Source: Mesorhizobium sp. (GTDB lineage Bacteria > Pseudomonadota > Alphaproteobacteria > Rhizobiales > Rhizobiaceae). Taken from it: a stretch of 64,000 nucleotides of DNA. The stretch is from contig SAQL01000030.1 of assembly GCA_004020645.1 (NCBI GenBank), forward strand, positions 1-64,000, in the 5' to 3' direction. Every line of letters begins with the position of its first letter. Position 1 is the stretch's first letter. Made by a program: the position numbers and the translations under genes. The notes under the pieces were generated by a model. The model did no database searches, had not been told where the DNA came from, and was given only the letters and a program-made list of their open reading frames with translations. This document shows, one piece after another, positions 37,296 through 45,483 of this stretch.

Positions 37296-37410
37296 CAGCG
37301 CCTCCCTCTGTTCTGCCCTGTTTGCCAAAACTTGGCATATCCCCCTCAAGGGTCTCAAGGGGGGAGATTGGATGTCACTTCGGCTTTCGCCAATCTCCAA
37401 TGTTGGCGGT
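37296..37410. repeat. Partial palindromic repeat with the long arm variant
   Basis: Contains CTCTGTTCTGCCCTGTTTGC, then CAAAACTTGGCATATCCCCC, and GGGGGGAGATTGGATGTCAC. It is the left half of the 17456-type element with the AAAACTTGG arm variant; the right arm is missing or replaced. It abuts the 3' end of the DUF982 gene at 37422. Confidence 0.65.
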
Positions 37411-37421
37411 AAGGCGACTGT

Positions 37422-38054
37422 TCACGCTGGTGCGTTAAGACGTTGCGAACGCGCCCAATCGATGACCGTCCCGCCCGCAACAGTAGAGCTCGTCTGCGGC
37501 GCGAGAAGATCGTTGCGGCGGGCAAACGCCACGAAGGTTGCCCGCGCCGTTTCGGCGTCGATCTCTCCGTCCATTGCGGCCCGGCAGGCCTTGGCGGCGA
37601 TGTCGTGCGCGGCCGTCCGGCTCGCCGACGGCCAGTCGGCAAGCAGCGCATAGGCCTCAGCCGCGCTTTCTATCTTCGTCGGGCTACCGAGGCCGGTGAG
37701 GATGGTGACCGGCTTTTCAAAAGAAGAACGATGCATGACACTCTCCTTTGGAAGCTCAACCGGCTCCTTTCCGGCTTTAACTGTCCGGCCGCTGCGATCC
37801 TCGAGAGCGGCCTGCGGGACGACAGCGCCGATCAGCGAATGCAACGCGGCTGGCTGCGGCGGCATGCTCGGCCGTGGCAGCAACCGGTGCACCTTGGCCA
37901 GCGTCTCCAGCCAGGCCATTACGACAAGGGGCGGATGTTCACGCCCGTAGAGCCAGGCCTTTGCCTTGGCGACCGGATAGCCCGCCTCTTCGGCGAAATC
38001 GGTTTCCGACCACCTCAGCAGGCGCAGACACTCACGCATCCGCGCTGCAATCAT
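37422..38054 (-). CDS. HTH-like protein read in frame into a DUF982 protein
   Basis: 210 residues with no internal stop. Residues 1-60 (MIAARMRECLRLLRWSETDF, then YPVAKAKAWLYGREHPP) look like a helix-turn-helix of the phage-repressor type. Residues 107-210 form a DUF982 domain (MHRSSFEKPVTILTGLGSPT, then ESAAEAYALLADWPSASRTA). ATG 38054 has AAGGAGGAG upstream and overlaps the preceding stop by four bases. The DUF982 part has its own strong ribosome site and ATG at 37736, so two products are likely: a fused one and DUF982 alone. Such small genes usually occur separately, so the absence of a stop codon between them may be secondary. Function unknown. Confidence 0.65.
   Translation of the reverse strand: MIAARMRECLRLLRWSETDFAEEAGYPVAKAKAWLYGREHPPLVVMAWLETLAKVHRLLPRPSMPPQPAALHSLIGAVVPQAALEDRSGRTVKAGKEPVELPKESVMHRSSFEKPVTILTGLGSPTKIESAAEAYALLADWPSASRTAAHDIAAKACRAAMDGEIDAETARATFVAFARRNDLLAPQTSSTVAGGTVIDWARSQRLNAPA
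37736..37749 (-). promoter_or_regulatory. Internal ribosome site and start for DUF982
   Basis: On the minus strand AAAGGAG (37743-37749) stands six bases before the ATG at 37736, which opens the DUF982 part MHRSSFEKPVTIL. The site is as strong as any in the window and argues that DUF982 is also translated alone. Confidence 0.6.
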
Positions 38055-38266
38055 GTGCGCTCCTCCTTGCCGGCTCCCAATCGCTGAGCCGACAGGAACA
38101 TCAACGTATAGGCCGCCTTGCGACGGTCCCAGCCGGCCGACTCGACTGCGTCCAGCAATCCGTCGACAAGCGGCGCCAGCGCCGTCTTGCACTCCGTTTC
38201 ATAGTTGAAATCGGTCTTGGAAAGGGTCGGCGCCGTGATCTTTCCAAAACTGTTCATCATGTCCAT
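38051..38266 (-). CDS. Small conserved protein, unknown function
   Basis: 71 residues: MDMMNSFGKITAPTLSKTDF, then CKTALAPLVDGLLDAVESAG and WDRRKAAYTLMFLSAQRLG. Predicted helical and soluble. Its stop overlaps the start of the HTH-DUF982 gene (ATGA), so the two are co-translated. It begins just past the groEL terminator hairpin, so it probably has its own promoter or depends on read-through from groESL. Confidence 0.65.
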   Translation of the reverse strand: MDMMNSFGKITAPTLSKTDFNYETECKTALAPLVDGLLDAVESAGWDRRKAAYTLMFLSAQRLGAGKEERT

Positions 38267-38293
38267 GGCAACACCTGTATATGATCCGGCCAA

Positions 38294-38326
38294 GGCCGTG
38301 CCCGCCTTCTCTCGGCGGGCACGGCC
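38294..38326 (-). terminator. Hairpin after groEL
   Basis: Perfect 13-base-pair stem (GGCCGTGCCCGCC at 38294-38306 with GGCGGGCACGGCC at 38314-38326) and a 7-base loop, 22 bases past the groEL stop. The T-run is short, so termination may be partial. Confidence 0.6.
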
Positions 38327-38348
38327 GTTTGTCCTCAGAAGCCTGGCG

Positions 38349-39980
<1,632 letters not shown>

Positions 39981-40038
39981 TGGATAACTCCTTCAAATAG
40001 GCAGCTTTTCGTTGACTGATTGCTTGTTCAGGCCCCGC

Positions 40039-40353
40039 TCAGGCGGCCCTCTGCATCTTGTCGCTCAATTCGATCACGCCCAGCACGTCGCTTTCCTTCA
40101 TGATGAGCAGGTCCTCGCCGTTGAGCTTGATCTCGGTGCCCGACCATTTGCCGAACAGGATGCGGTCGCCGACCTTGACGTCGAGCGGCTGCAACTGGCC
40201 GCTATCGTCACGCGCCCCAGGCCCGGCGGCGATCACCTCGCCTTCCTGCGGCTTTTCCTTGGCGGTGTCGGGAATGATGATGCCGCCCGCGGTCTTCTCG
40301 TCGACCTCGATGCGGCGGACCAGGATACGGTCATGCAATGGACGGAACGCCAT
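40039..40353 (-). CDS. groES: Co-chaperonin GroES
   Basis: 104 residues. MAFRPLHDRILVRRIEVDEK, the mobile loop KTAGGIIIPDTAKEKPQEGE, and GDRILFGKWSGTEIKLNGED are standard. Start at ATG 40353 by homology, with GAGGAGAAC just upstream. First gene of the groESL transcript; caps the GroEL ring. Confidence 0.96.
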   Translation of the reverse strand: MAFRPLHDRILVRRIEVDEKTAGGIIIPDTAKEKPQEGEVIAAGPGARDDSGQLQPLDVKVGDRILFGKWSGTEIKLNGEDLLIMKESDVLGVIELSDKMQRAA

Positions 40354-40461
40354 GTCGTTCTCCTCATAGGACAAACAGATTTTCTTGGACCTCCCTTCGC
40401 AGCCGACCGGAACAACGGCCGAATGCGACGGTGCGCGACCCTGCTCGGGCATCGCGCATAT

Positions 40462-40491
40462 CGAATTAGTTTGCCGATCCAGGCTTTCAAG
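40462..40491 (-). promoter_or_regulatory. Candidate RpoH-type promoter for groESL
   Basis: On the minus strand CTTGAAAG (starting at 40491) and CTAATTCG (40469-40462) are spaced by 18 bases, similar to the alphaproteobacterial heat-shock pattern CTTG-N17/18-CYTATNT. It lies between CIRCE and groES, so groESL may have this promoter plus a vegetative one upstream of CIRCE (TTTCAA-N17-TTATTA). Confidence 0.4.
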
Positions 40492-40508
40492 AGGCCGCCG
40501 AAAAAATT

Positions 40509-40535
40509 TTAGCACTCGCCGTGGTCGAGTGCCAA
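40509..40535. promoter_or_regulatory. CIRCE operator (HrcA site)
   Basis: TTAGCACTC at 40509-40517, nine bases, then GAGTGCCAA at 40527-40535. This differs from the CIRCE consensus TTAGCACTC-N9-GAGTGCTAA by one base. It lies about 155 bases before groES. HrcA binds here to repress groESL at normal temperature; hrcA itself is not in the window. Confidence 0.92.
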
Positions 40536-40644
40536 CGCACTGTAATAATGGCGCTATTCCAGGATTTGAAACGACGGATGCGGCTTGAAATTGCGGCCCA
40601 AGGTTCCGACATCGTCGTCAATCCGGCACCGCCTGCCGGCAGCC

Positions 40645-40670
40645 GGAACCGATGAGGAAGCGGAGGCGTT
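40645..40670 (+). promoter_or_regulatory. EcfG/RpoE2-type promoter
   Basis: GGAAC at 40645-40649, 17 bases, then CGTT at 40667-40670: a full match to GGAAC-N16/17-CGTT. It ends 20 bases before ATG 40691, leaving a short leader with the ribosome site GGAGGAAGG. The best general-stress promoter in the window. Confidence 0.7.
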
Positions 40671-40690
40671 TTTCCATTCGGAGGAAGGCG

Positions 40691-41014
40691 ATGGAACGCG
40701 ATGTCCCAACAACGCCGGAAGATCCCGATCTCAGCCGGCTGCTCGATCCGGCGCGGCATTTCGACCGTCCACAAGACGTGCTGGCCGACGCGACGCTGGA
40801 CGTCGGTGAAAAGCGCGCGATCCTGTCGTCATGGGCTTCCGATGCCTGCGCGGTCGAGTCCATGCCGGCGCTGCGCAAGCCGCCCGGCGCCAAAGCTCCA
40901 ATCGCCTTTGAAGAGATCATGGACGCGCTGCAGGCACTCGATGGCGCAGGTCCATCTCAAGGCGCCGGCGCCGGCCGAAGCCGCCACGGCGGCCCCCACC
41001 GCGTCGGCGCCTGA
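40691..41014 (+). CDS. Conserved small protein, predicted general-stress regulon
   Basis: 107 residues. LLDPARHFDRPQDVLADATL and VGEKRAILSSWASDACAVES are conserved in short rhizobial proteins whose genes lie near usg; the C-terminal 25 residues are Gly/Arg-rich and variable. Soluble; no catalytic motif. The EcfG-type promoter directly upstream suggests induction under general stress. The usg gene follows 23 bases later. Confidence 0.72.
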   Translation: MERDVPTTPEDPDLSRLLDPARHFDRPQDVLADATLDVGEKRAILSSWASDACAVESMPALRKPPGAKAPIAFEEIMDALQALDGAGPSQGAGAGRSRHGGPHRVGA

Positions 41015-41037
41015 TTTTCCACAGAAAGGAGACGTGC

Positions 41038-41307
41038 ATGGTCAGCAACGAGTTCCAGCTCCAGATGCAAGGCTTTGGCCTGACGACGGCAGAGATCCAT
41101 TATCGTCTTCCCGATTATCGGGACCTGCTGCAGCTCTTCATCTGGCAGGAATACGACATCGCTCCGGATTTCCCGACGCTGAAGCATTTCCTCGAATATT
41201 GGGAACGTGAGATCGAAGGCCCGCTGCATTCCGTGCGTGTCGCCCATCACCGTCTGATCCAGCCCTCAGAATGGCGGGCGGTGGACGGTGTTATTACGCT
41301 GCAGTGA
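41038..41307 (+). CDS. usg: Usg family protein
   Basis: 89 residues matching the Usg-like family in length and sequence: FGLTTAEIHYRLPDYRDLLQ, FIWQEYDIAPDFPTLKHFLE, YWEREIEGPLHSVRVAHHRL. The family is common in alphaproteobacteria and of unknown function. GAAAGGAGACGTGC before ATG 41038 is a strong ribosome site. Likely the second gene of the EcfG-driven transcript from 40691. Confidence 0.88.
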   Translation: MVSNEFQLQMQGFGLTTAEIHYRLPDYRDLLQLFIWQEYDIAPDFPTLKHFLEYWEREIEGPLHSVRVAHHRLIQPSEWRAVDGVITLQ

Positions 41308-41371
41308 CACAGGAAGGGGCGGCGCTTTTCATGAAAGGCGCCGCCTCTGCGGCACGGCGCGTCCGCGCTGA

Positions 41372-41435
41372 CGTTCAGGTGGATTGGCGTTCAGGTGGAT
41401 TGGCGTTCAGGTTGATTGGCGTTCAGGTGGATTTA
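41372..41435. repeat. Four tandem 16-base repeats over the end of a DUF982 gene
   Basis: Unit CGTTCAGGTGGATTGG occurs at 41372, 41388, 41404 (one change) and 41420 (last bases diverged). The fourth copy contains the stop codon of the minus-strand DUF982 gene. Slippage here could move or preserve the stop without changing the conserved domain. Confidence 0.85.
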
Positions 41436-41680
41436 CGTCCCTTGACAAGCAGTCCCGCTGTCCGAGCCGCTTTGACGAAGGCAGTGCGAGCCTCGCGGGC
41501 GGTGCGCCAGCCGTCGAGTGCGTCGCGGCAGGCGCGATAGGCTGCGCGCCAGTTCCGGCCGCGCGCCCGGTCCGGCCATTGCTGCATGCATTCGATGGCT
41601 TCCCAGCTGCTGGCGACCTTGCGCTCTCCGACGGATTGGAGCTTGAGCGTGATCGGCTCAGAAAATGGGACGTCGTTCAT
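41423..41680 (-). CDS. DUF982 protein
   Basis: 85 residues with the DUF982 pattern: FSEPITLKLQSVGERKVASS, EAIECMQQWPDRARGRNWRA, AYRACRDALDGWRTAREART. DUF982 genes are numerous in rhizobia; a toxin-like fold has been suggested for related proteins but no function is established. ATG 41680 follows AAGGAGGAAGTG. The last codons (GRKST and stop) lie in the 16-base tandem repeat. Confidence 0.8.
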   Translation of the reverse strand: MNDVPFSEPITLKLQSVGERKVASSWEAIECMQQWPDRARGRNWRAAYRACRDALDGWRTAREARTAFVKAARTAGLLVKGRKST

Positions 41681-41842
41681 CACTTCCTCCTTGTTTCTGT
41701 TTTAGAGCAAGCAACATCCTCGAATAAGCAGGAAGGCGGCCGATGTCCGATCGGCGCCGGTGGACGAGATGGTTGGTCTGGCTGCGCGCTTCAAGAGCTC
41801 CCTGCCCAAAACCCCAAACCCCTGCCCCGACGCAACGGGCGG

Positions 41843-42061
41843 CTATACGTCGTCGTCAGGCGGTTCGAGAAGCCCGATCAGCGTCGCCACCCTTGCCGAC
41901 GGCAATGGCCGGCCCTCGTTGACCAGCGCCTCATCGGCGCCGACCCAGGCAAAGGCCTCGCGCAACTCTTCGATCGTCGCGCCGGTCGAGGCGATGTCGG
42001 CGATAACGGCGTCGTCCACCGGGCCCAGCACCGAAATGATGTCGTCGCGTGTCATGGTCAT
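41843..42061 (-). CDS. Small conserved rhizobial protein
   Basis: 72 residues: MTMTRDDIISVLGPVDDAVI, ADIASTGATIEELREAFAWV and RPLPSARVATLIGLLEP. Acidic, helical, probably soluble. I recall this short family in rhizobia near hsp20 or stress genes; no function known. GGAGGATATT precedes the ATG. A longer upstream frame is not protein-like. Confidence 0.7.
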   Translation of the reverse strand: MTMTRDDIISVLGPVDDAVIADIASTGATIEELREAFAWVGADEALVNEGRPLPSARVATLIGLLEPPDDDV

Positions 42062-42203
42062 AATATCCTCCATGCGGCGTGCCGGCGCGACCCTCAAATG
42101 ACGGTTGAAACCGGCATTACCAGTACAATCTGGCAACAAAAAATCTGGCTGCGGGACAGAATCTGGGTCTTGATTTCGGCCTGACAATAACCAAATCCAA
42201 ATT

Positions 42204-42292
42204 GCCGGTTGCCGAACGGGACCGGCAGAACCCAGGGAGCGCCAAGCTCTTTGGCGTCCCTCGTACTATGTTGCTCCATGGAGGATGTAGCT
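42204..42292 (+). ncRNA. ROSE-type RNA thermometer in the hsp20 leader
   Basis: The leader folds into three hairpins: GCCGGT/ACCGGC (42204-42226), AGGGA-GCCAA/TTGGC-TCCCT (42234-42261), and the diagnostic last one, TTGCTCC against GGAGGAT (42271-42285), which buries the ribosome site. The UUGCU-like strand pairing with the Shine-Dalgarno sequence next to the AUG at 42293 is the hallmark of ROSE elements that melt on heat shock in rhizobial small heat-shock genes. Confidence 0.85.
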
Positions 42293-42757
42293 ATGAGAAC
42301 CGCATTCGACTTTTCCCCGCTCTATCGGTCGAGCATCGGTTTCGACCGCATCTTCAACCTGCTGGAAAACGCGCCTCAGGCAGTCGAAACCTGGCCGCCT
42401 TATGACATCGAGCGAAGCGACGAGAACACTTATCGCGTGAGGATCGCCGTCGCCGGCTTTTCCGAAGACGATCTCGACATCAGCCAAGAGCCGAACCTTC
42501 TAATCGTCTCGGGCGAGCGCAAGGAACAGGACGAGGTGGAATATCTCCACCGCGGTCTTCCGGTGCGACCGTTCACACGGCGCTTCGAGCTTGCCGATCA
42601 CATGACGGTCACCGGCGCCTCGCTCAACAACGGCCTGCTGACGATCGACCTCGTGCGCGAAGTGCCCGAGGAGATGAAGCCGCGTCGCATCACGATCGCC
42701 AAGGACGACGGCGCGCGGAAGGCCGGGCAGGTCGAGAAGCCGAAGCAGGCCGCCTGA
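42293..42757 (+). CDS. Small heat-shock protein, Hsp20 class A (IbpA-like)
   Basis: 154 residues. N-terminal FDFSPLYRSSIGFDRIFNLL is the class A signature. The alpha-crystallin domain (about 38-130) includes YDIERSDENTYRVRIAVAGF, LLIVSGERKEQ, FTRRFELADHMTVTGASLNN and the GLLTIDL (G-x-L) motif. Holds unfolding proteins for DnaK/ClpB. Translation is predicted to be controlled by the ROSE leader. Followed 61 bases later by a second, different hsp20 gene. Confidence 0.93.
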   Translation: MRTAFDFSPLYRSSIGFDRIFNLLENAPQAVETWPPYDIERSDENTYRVRIAVAGFSEDDLDISQEPNLLIVSGERKEQDEVEYLHRGLPVRPFTRRFELADHMTVTGASLNNGLLTIDLVREVPEEMKPRRITIAKDDGARKAGQVEKPKQAA

Positions 42758-42818
42758 GCAAAGGCGATCTCTGGCGTTCGCCTTTGGCACAACCAGTTGT
42801 TGAGAAAGGAGAACAGCA

Positions 42819-43355
42819 ATGGCTATTCGTGATCTCATACCCTGGGGCCGGGAGAACAGTCCGGTTCCCAGCTTCTATCGTGACGAGGACCGCGACCCGT
42901 TCATGGCGTTGCATCGCGAGATGAACCGCCTGATCGACGACGCGTTCCGCGGCTTCGAAACGCGCATGCCTTCGTTCGGCGGATTTTCTTCGGCGCGCGG
43001 CAGCTGGCCGAGCGTCGAAATCTCCGACGGCGAGAAGGAGATCCGCGTGACCGCGGAAATTCCCGGCATGGACGAGAAGGACATCGAGGTGATGCTCGAT
43101 GACGGCGTGCTGACGCTGCGTGGCGAGAAGCGCTCCGAGACCGAGGACAAGGGCAGGCAGTTCTCCGAGCGGTTCTACGGCCGCTTCGAGCGCCGCATCC
43201 CGCTCGGCTACGAGGTCGAGGAGGACAAGGTGAACGCCGCCTTCCATAACGGCGTGCTCACCGTGACGCTGCCCAAGACGGAGCGCGCACAGTCGAAGGC
43301 CAAGCGCATCGCCATCAGTGGCGGTGCCGCCAGCCCCGGCAAGAGCAAGCACTGA
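42819..43355 (+). CDS. Small heat-shock protein, Hsp20 class C/HspC-like
   Basis: 178 residues, of the second rhizobial class: long N-terminal arm (LIPWGRENSPVPSFYRDEDR, then FRGFETRMPSFGGF), then the alpha-crystallin domain SWPSVEISDGEKEIRVTAEI, MLDDGVLTLRGEKRSE, FERRIPLGYEVEEDKVNAAF and NGVLTVTLPK. GAAAGGAGAACAGC upstream is a strong ribosome site with no hairpin over it. It likely shares the transcript of the ROSE-controlled gene. Different classes form separate hetero-oligomers, so the pair is not redundant. Confidence 0.93.
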   Translation: MAIRDLIPWGRENSPVPSFYRDEDRDPFMALHREMNRLIDDAFRGFETRMPSFGGFSSARGSWPSVEISDGEKEIRVTAEIPGMDEKDIEVMLDDGVLTLRGEKRSETEDKGRQFSERFYGRFERRIPLGYEVEEDKVNAAFHNGVLTVTLPKTERAQSKAKRIAISGGAASPGKSKH

Positions 43356-43416
43356 CGACGTCGGCAGCCGGACGCGCAAGCGCCCGGCTGCGCAGATCGG
43401 GCTGCAACCCGATCGG

Positions 43417-43450
43417 GCCCGCGCCCTTGTCAAAGGCGCGGGCTTCATTT
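43417..43450 (+). terminator. Rho-independent terminator after the hsp20 pair
   Basis: GCCCGCGCC at 43417-43425 pairs with GGCGCGGGC at 43435-43443 (nine perfect pairs, nine-base loop), followed by the T-rich TTCATTTG. It lies 61 bases past the second hsp20 stop. Confidence 0.75.
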
Positions 43451-43662
43451 GTTTAGCCGATGCGCCTGACGGCGCGAAGGCCGCATATTGAGTATCTGCG
43501 GGAGCATTTAGTAGCAGAGTCGCTACCGTGGCGTTCCTGGCGGCCAGGCAACGGAGCCCGTCATCCCTTGGGGTGGCGGGCTTTCATATCAATTGTCGGA
43601 CTTGCCGCCTATCGGAGCCAAGCGAAGAGTTCTCGCCAACCCCTTATTGTCGCCTGTTACGA

Positions 43663-44577
43663 TCAACGGCGGAGGCGGCCACCGGTCTCAGGTCGCTCGC
43701 GCTCCCGTTCCGGCGTGGCGACCAGCAAGGCCGCGGCGGCGTTGGCGGCAGCGATGGCGGCCTCGGCCTGATGCCCGCGGGCGAGACCTGCCGCGAACGA
43801 GCCAACGAACTCGTCGCCGGCGCCATGGGTGCTGACGACCTTCACCGGAATGGCCGCCAGTGCAAATGCCTGGCCGTCGCGGTCGCAATACACAACGCCC
43901 TCCCCGCCGGCCGTGACGATCGCGGCCGGGTAGGATTTGATCAGCATGCGTGCCGCCTCGGCAGCCCCCTCGAGCGTGTCGACGACCGGAATGCCGGCCA
44001 GGAATTCCGCCTCGATGGCGTTGACGATAACGATATCGGTAAGTGCGATCAGTTCGCCGGACAGTTTTCGCGCGGGTGCCGCGTTGAGCACGACGCGCCC
44101 GCCATGCGCCTTCACCGCCCGCGCCGCGGCAATGTTGGCGGCTTCCGGCACCTCGTTCTGCAGCAGCAGAACCGACGTTTGCGCAATCACATCAGTAGCT
44201 TCCGCGACGTCTTTCTTGCCCAAGGTGAGATTGCTGCCTGAGACGATCACCGCGCCATAGTCGCCGCCGTCGTCGAAAATCGCCACGCTCATGCCGGAGC
44301 CAGCGCCAGCCGCGATCCGCACGAAGCGGCTGTCGACGCCGCAGCGTTCGAGATTATCGAGAAGCGCGCGGCCGAAATCGTCATCGCCGACGGCGCCGAT
44401 CATCGCCGAGCGTACGCCGGCCCGCGCCACCGACACTGCCTGGTTGCCGCCCTTGCCGCCGCATTTCGGCTGCCAGGCATGGCCGGTCACCGTTTCGCCC
44501 TTGCGCGGGCGGTCAGGCGCTTCGACCATGATGTCGTAATGCAGGCTGCCGAACACGGTCACCAGCGGAGCTGTCAT
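43663..44577 (-). CDS. PfkB/ribokinase-family sugar kinase
   Basis: 304 residues. PfkB signature one is KCGGKGGNQAVSVARAG (about residue 39), signature two VVSTHGAGDEFVGSFAAGLA with the catalytic Asp (about residue 250). Related to ribokinase but the substrate-contact region differs enough that the sugar cannot be named. Last gene of a six-gene sugar operon; RpiR regulator, permease, ATPase, binding protein and isomerase lie upstream on the same strand. Start at ATG 44577; a TTG nine bases earlier is in frame. Presumably phosphorylates the imported or isomerised sugar. Confidence 0.9.
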   Translation of the reverse strand: MTAPLVTVFGSLHYDIMVEAPDRPRKGETVTGHAWQPKCGGKGGNQAVSVARAGVRSAMIGAVGDDDFGRALLDNLERCGVDSRFVRIAAGAGSGMSVAIFDDGGDYGAVIVSGSNLTLGKKDVAEATDVIAQTSVLLLQNEVPEAANIAAARAVKAHGGRVVLNAAPARKLSGELIALTDIVIVNAIEAEFLAGIPVVDTLEGAAEAARMLIKSYPAAIVTAGGEGVVYCDRDGQAFALAAIPVKVVSTHGAGDEFVGSFAAGLARGHQAEAAIAAANAAAALLVATPERERERPETGGRLRR

Positions 44578-44580
44578 GTG

Positions 44581-44614
44581 CCCCAATCTTTCATGAGCCC
44601 CAATCTTTCATGAG
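44581..44614. repeat. Exact 17-base tandem duplication at the rpiR-kinase junction
   Basis: CCCCAATCTTTCATGAG occurs at 44581-44597 and 44598-44614. The second copy contains the RpiR stop codon. The duplication lengthens the spacer before the kinase start and duplicates its AAAGATTGGGG leader. Confidence 0.9.
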
Positions 44615-45483
44615 CCCTTATCCCGGCGTTTCGACGTCACCGCCGACATGGTGCGGCCGAGATTGCGCTCCGCCGCCTGATAGTCGCGCTGCGCCACCGC
44701 GACGAACAGCGCATCGAGAATGTTGAGCTGGGCGATGCGCGCCGCCGCGTTCTCGCCCATCAGCGGCGAGCCCTGCGCCGTCGAGCACAGCACGATGTCG
44801 GCGACGGCGGCCAGCGGCGAGTTGTCGTAGTTGGTGATCGCCAGCGTCCGCGCCCCGCTCTTGCGGGCGAGATGGATGGCATCGATGACGGCGCTGGTGT
44901 TGCCCGAATGCGAGAAGCCGACGGCGATGTCGTCGGCGCCGAGCAGCGAGGCCGACATCAGCATCATGTGCGAATCGTCGTAGACTGATGCGCGGATGCC
45001 GATGCGCAGGAATTTGTGCGAGACGTCGCGCGCGATCTGCGCCGAACCGCCGACGCCATAGAAATCCCGGTTCTTGGCGCGGTACAGAAGATCGGCGGCG
45101 CGGTCGAAATCGTCCATGTCGAGGATCGCCAGCGTTTCCTCCAGCGCCTGGATCGAGGTGCGGAACACTTTTTGGACGATCTCGGCCGAACTGTCGTCGA
45201 CCGACAGTTCCTGGTGCATTTCGGCGGTCGGCAGGCGGCTGTATTCATAGACCGCGGTGCGGAAGTCGCGATAGCCGGAAAAGCCCAGTTTCTTGGCGAT
45301 CTTGACCACCATCGCCTCCGACACGCCGGCCTCTTCGGCGATCTGCTTGAGCGGAATGGTCTCGTCGAAGCCGCGCCGTCCGAAGACGGTTTCCACCACC
45401 TTCGCCTCGAGCGGCGTCAGATGCGGCATCATCATGCGGATCCGCGGTCCTACTGCTTTCAGATCCAGGCTGGTCAAGGTCAT
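44608..45483 (-). CDS. RpiR-family transcriptional regulator with SIS domain
   Basis: 291 residues. N-terminal HTH_6 (about 20-90): LTPLEAKVVETVFGRRGFDE, IAEEAGVSEAMVVKIAKKLG, FSGYRDFRTAVYEY. SIS sugar-phosphate-binding domain (about 125-260): FYGVGGSAQIARDVSHKFLR, DDIAVGFSHSGNTSAVIDAI. Senses a phosphorylated sugar and controls the operon. ATG 45483 overlaps the permease stop by four bases, so it is made together with the transporter, suggesting autoregulation. A candidate operator is the palindrome at 50369. Confidence 0.92.
   Translation of the reverse strand: MTLTSLDLKAVGPRIRMMMPHLTPLEAKVVETVFGRRGFDETIPLKQIAEEAGVSEAMVVKIAKKLGFSGYRDFRTAVYEYSRLPTAEMHQELSVDDSSAEIVQKVFRTSIQALEETLAILDMDDFDRAADLLYRAKNRDFYGVGGSAQIARDVSHKFLRIGIRASVYDDSHMMLMSASLLGADDIAVGFSHSGNTSAVIDAIHLARKSGARTLAITNYDNSPLAAVADIVLCSTAQGSPLMGENAAARIAQLNILDALFVAVAQRDYQAAERNLGRTMSAVTSKRRDKGS

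Noticed and set aside
41372..41435. Possible CRISPR or iteron array
   Set aside because: The 16-base units have no spacers, and there is no replication gene nearby; slippage repeat is sufficient.
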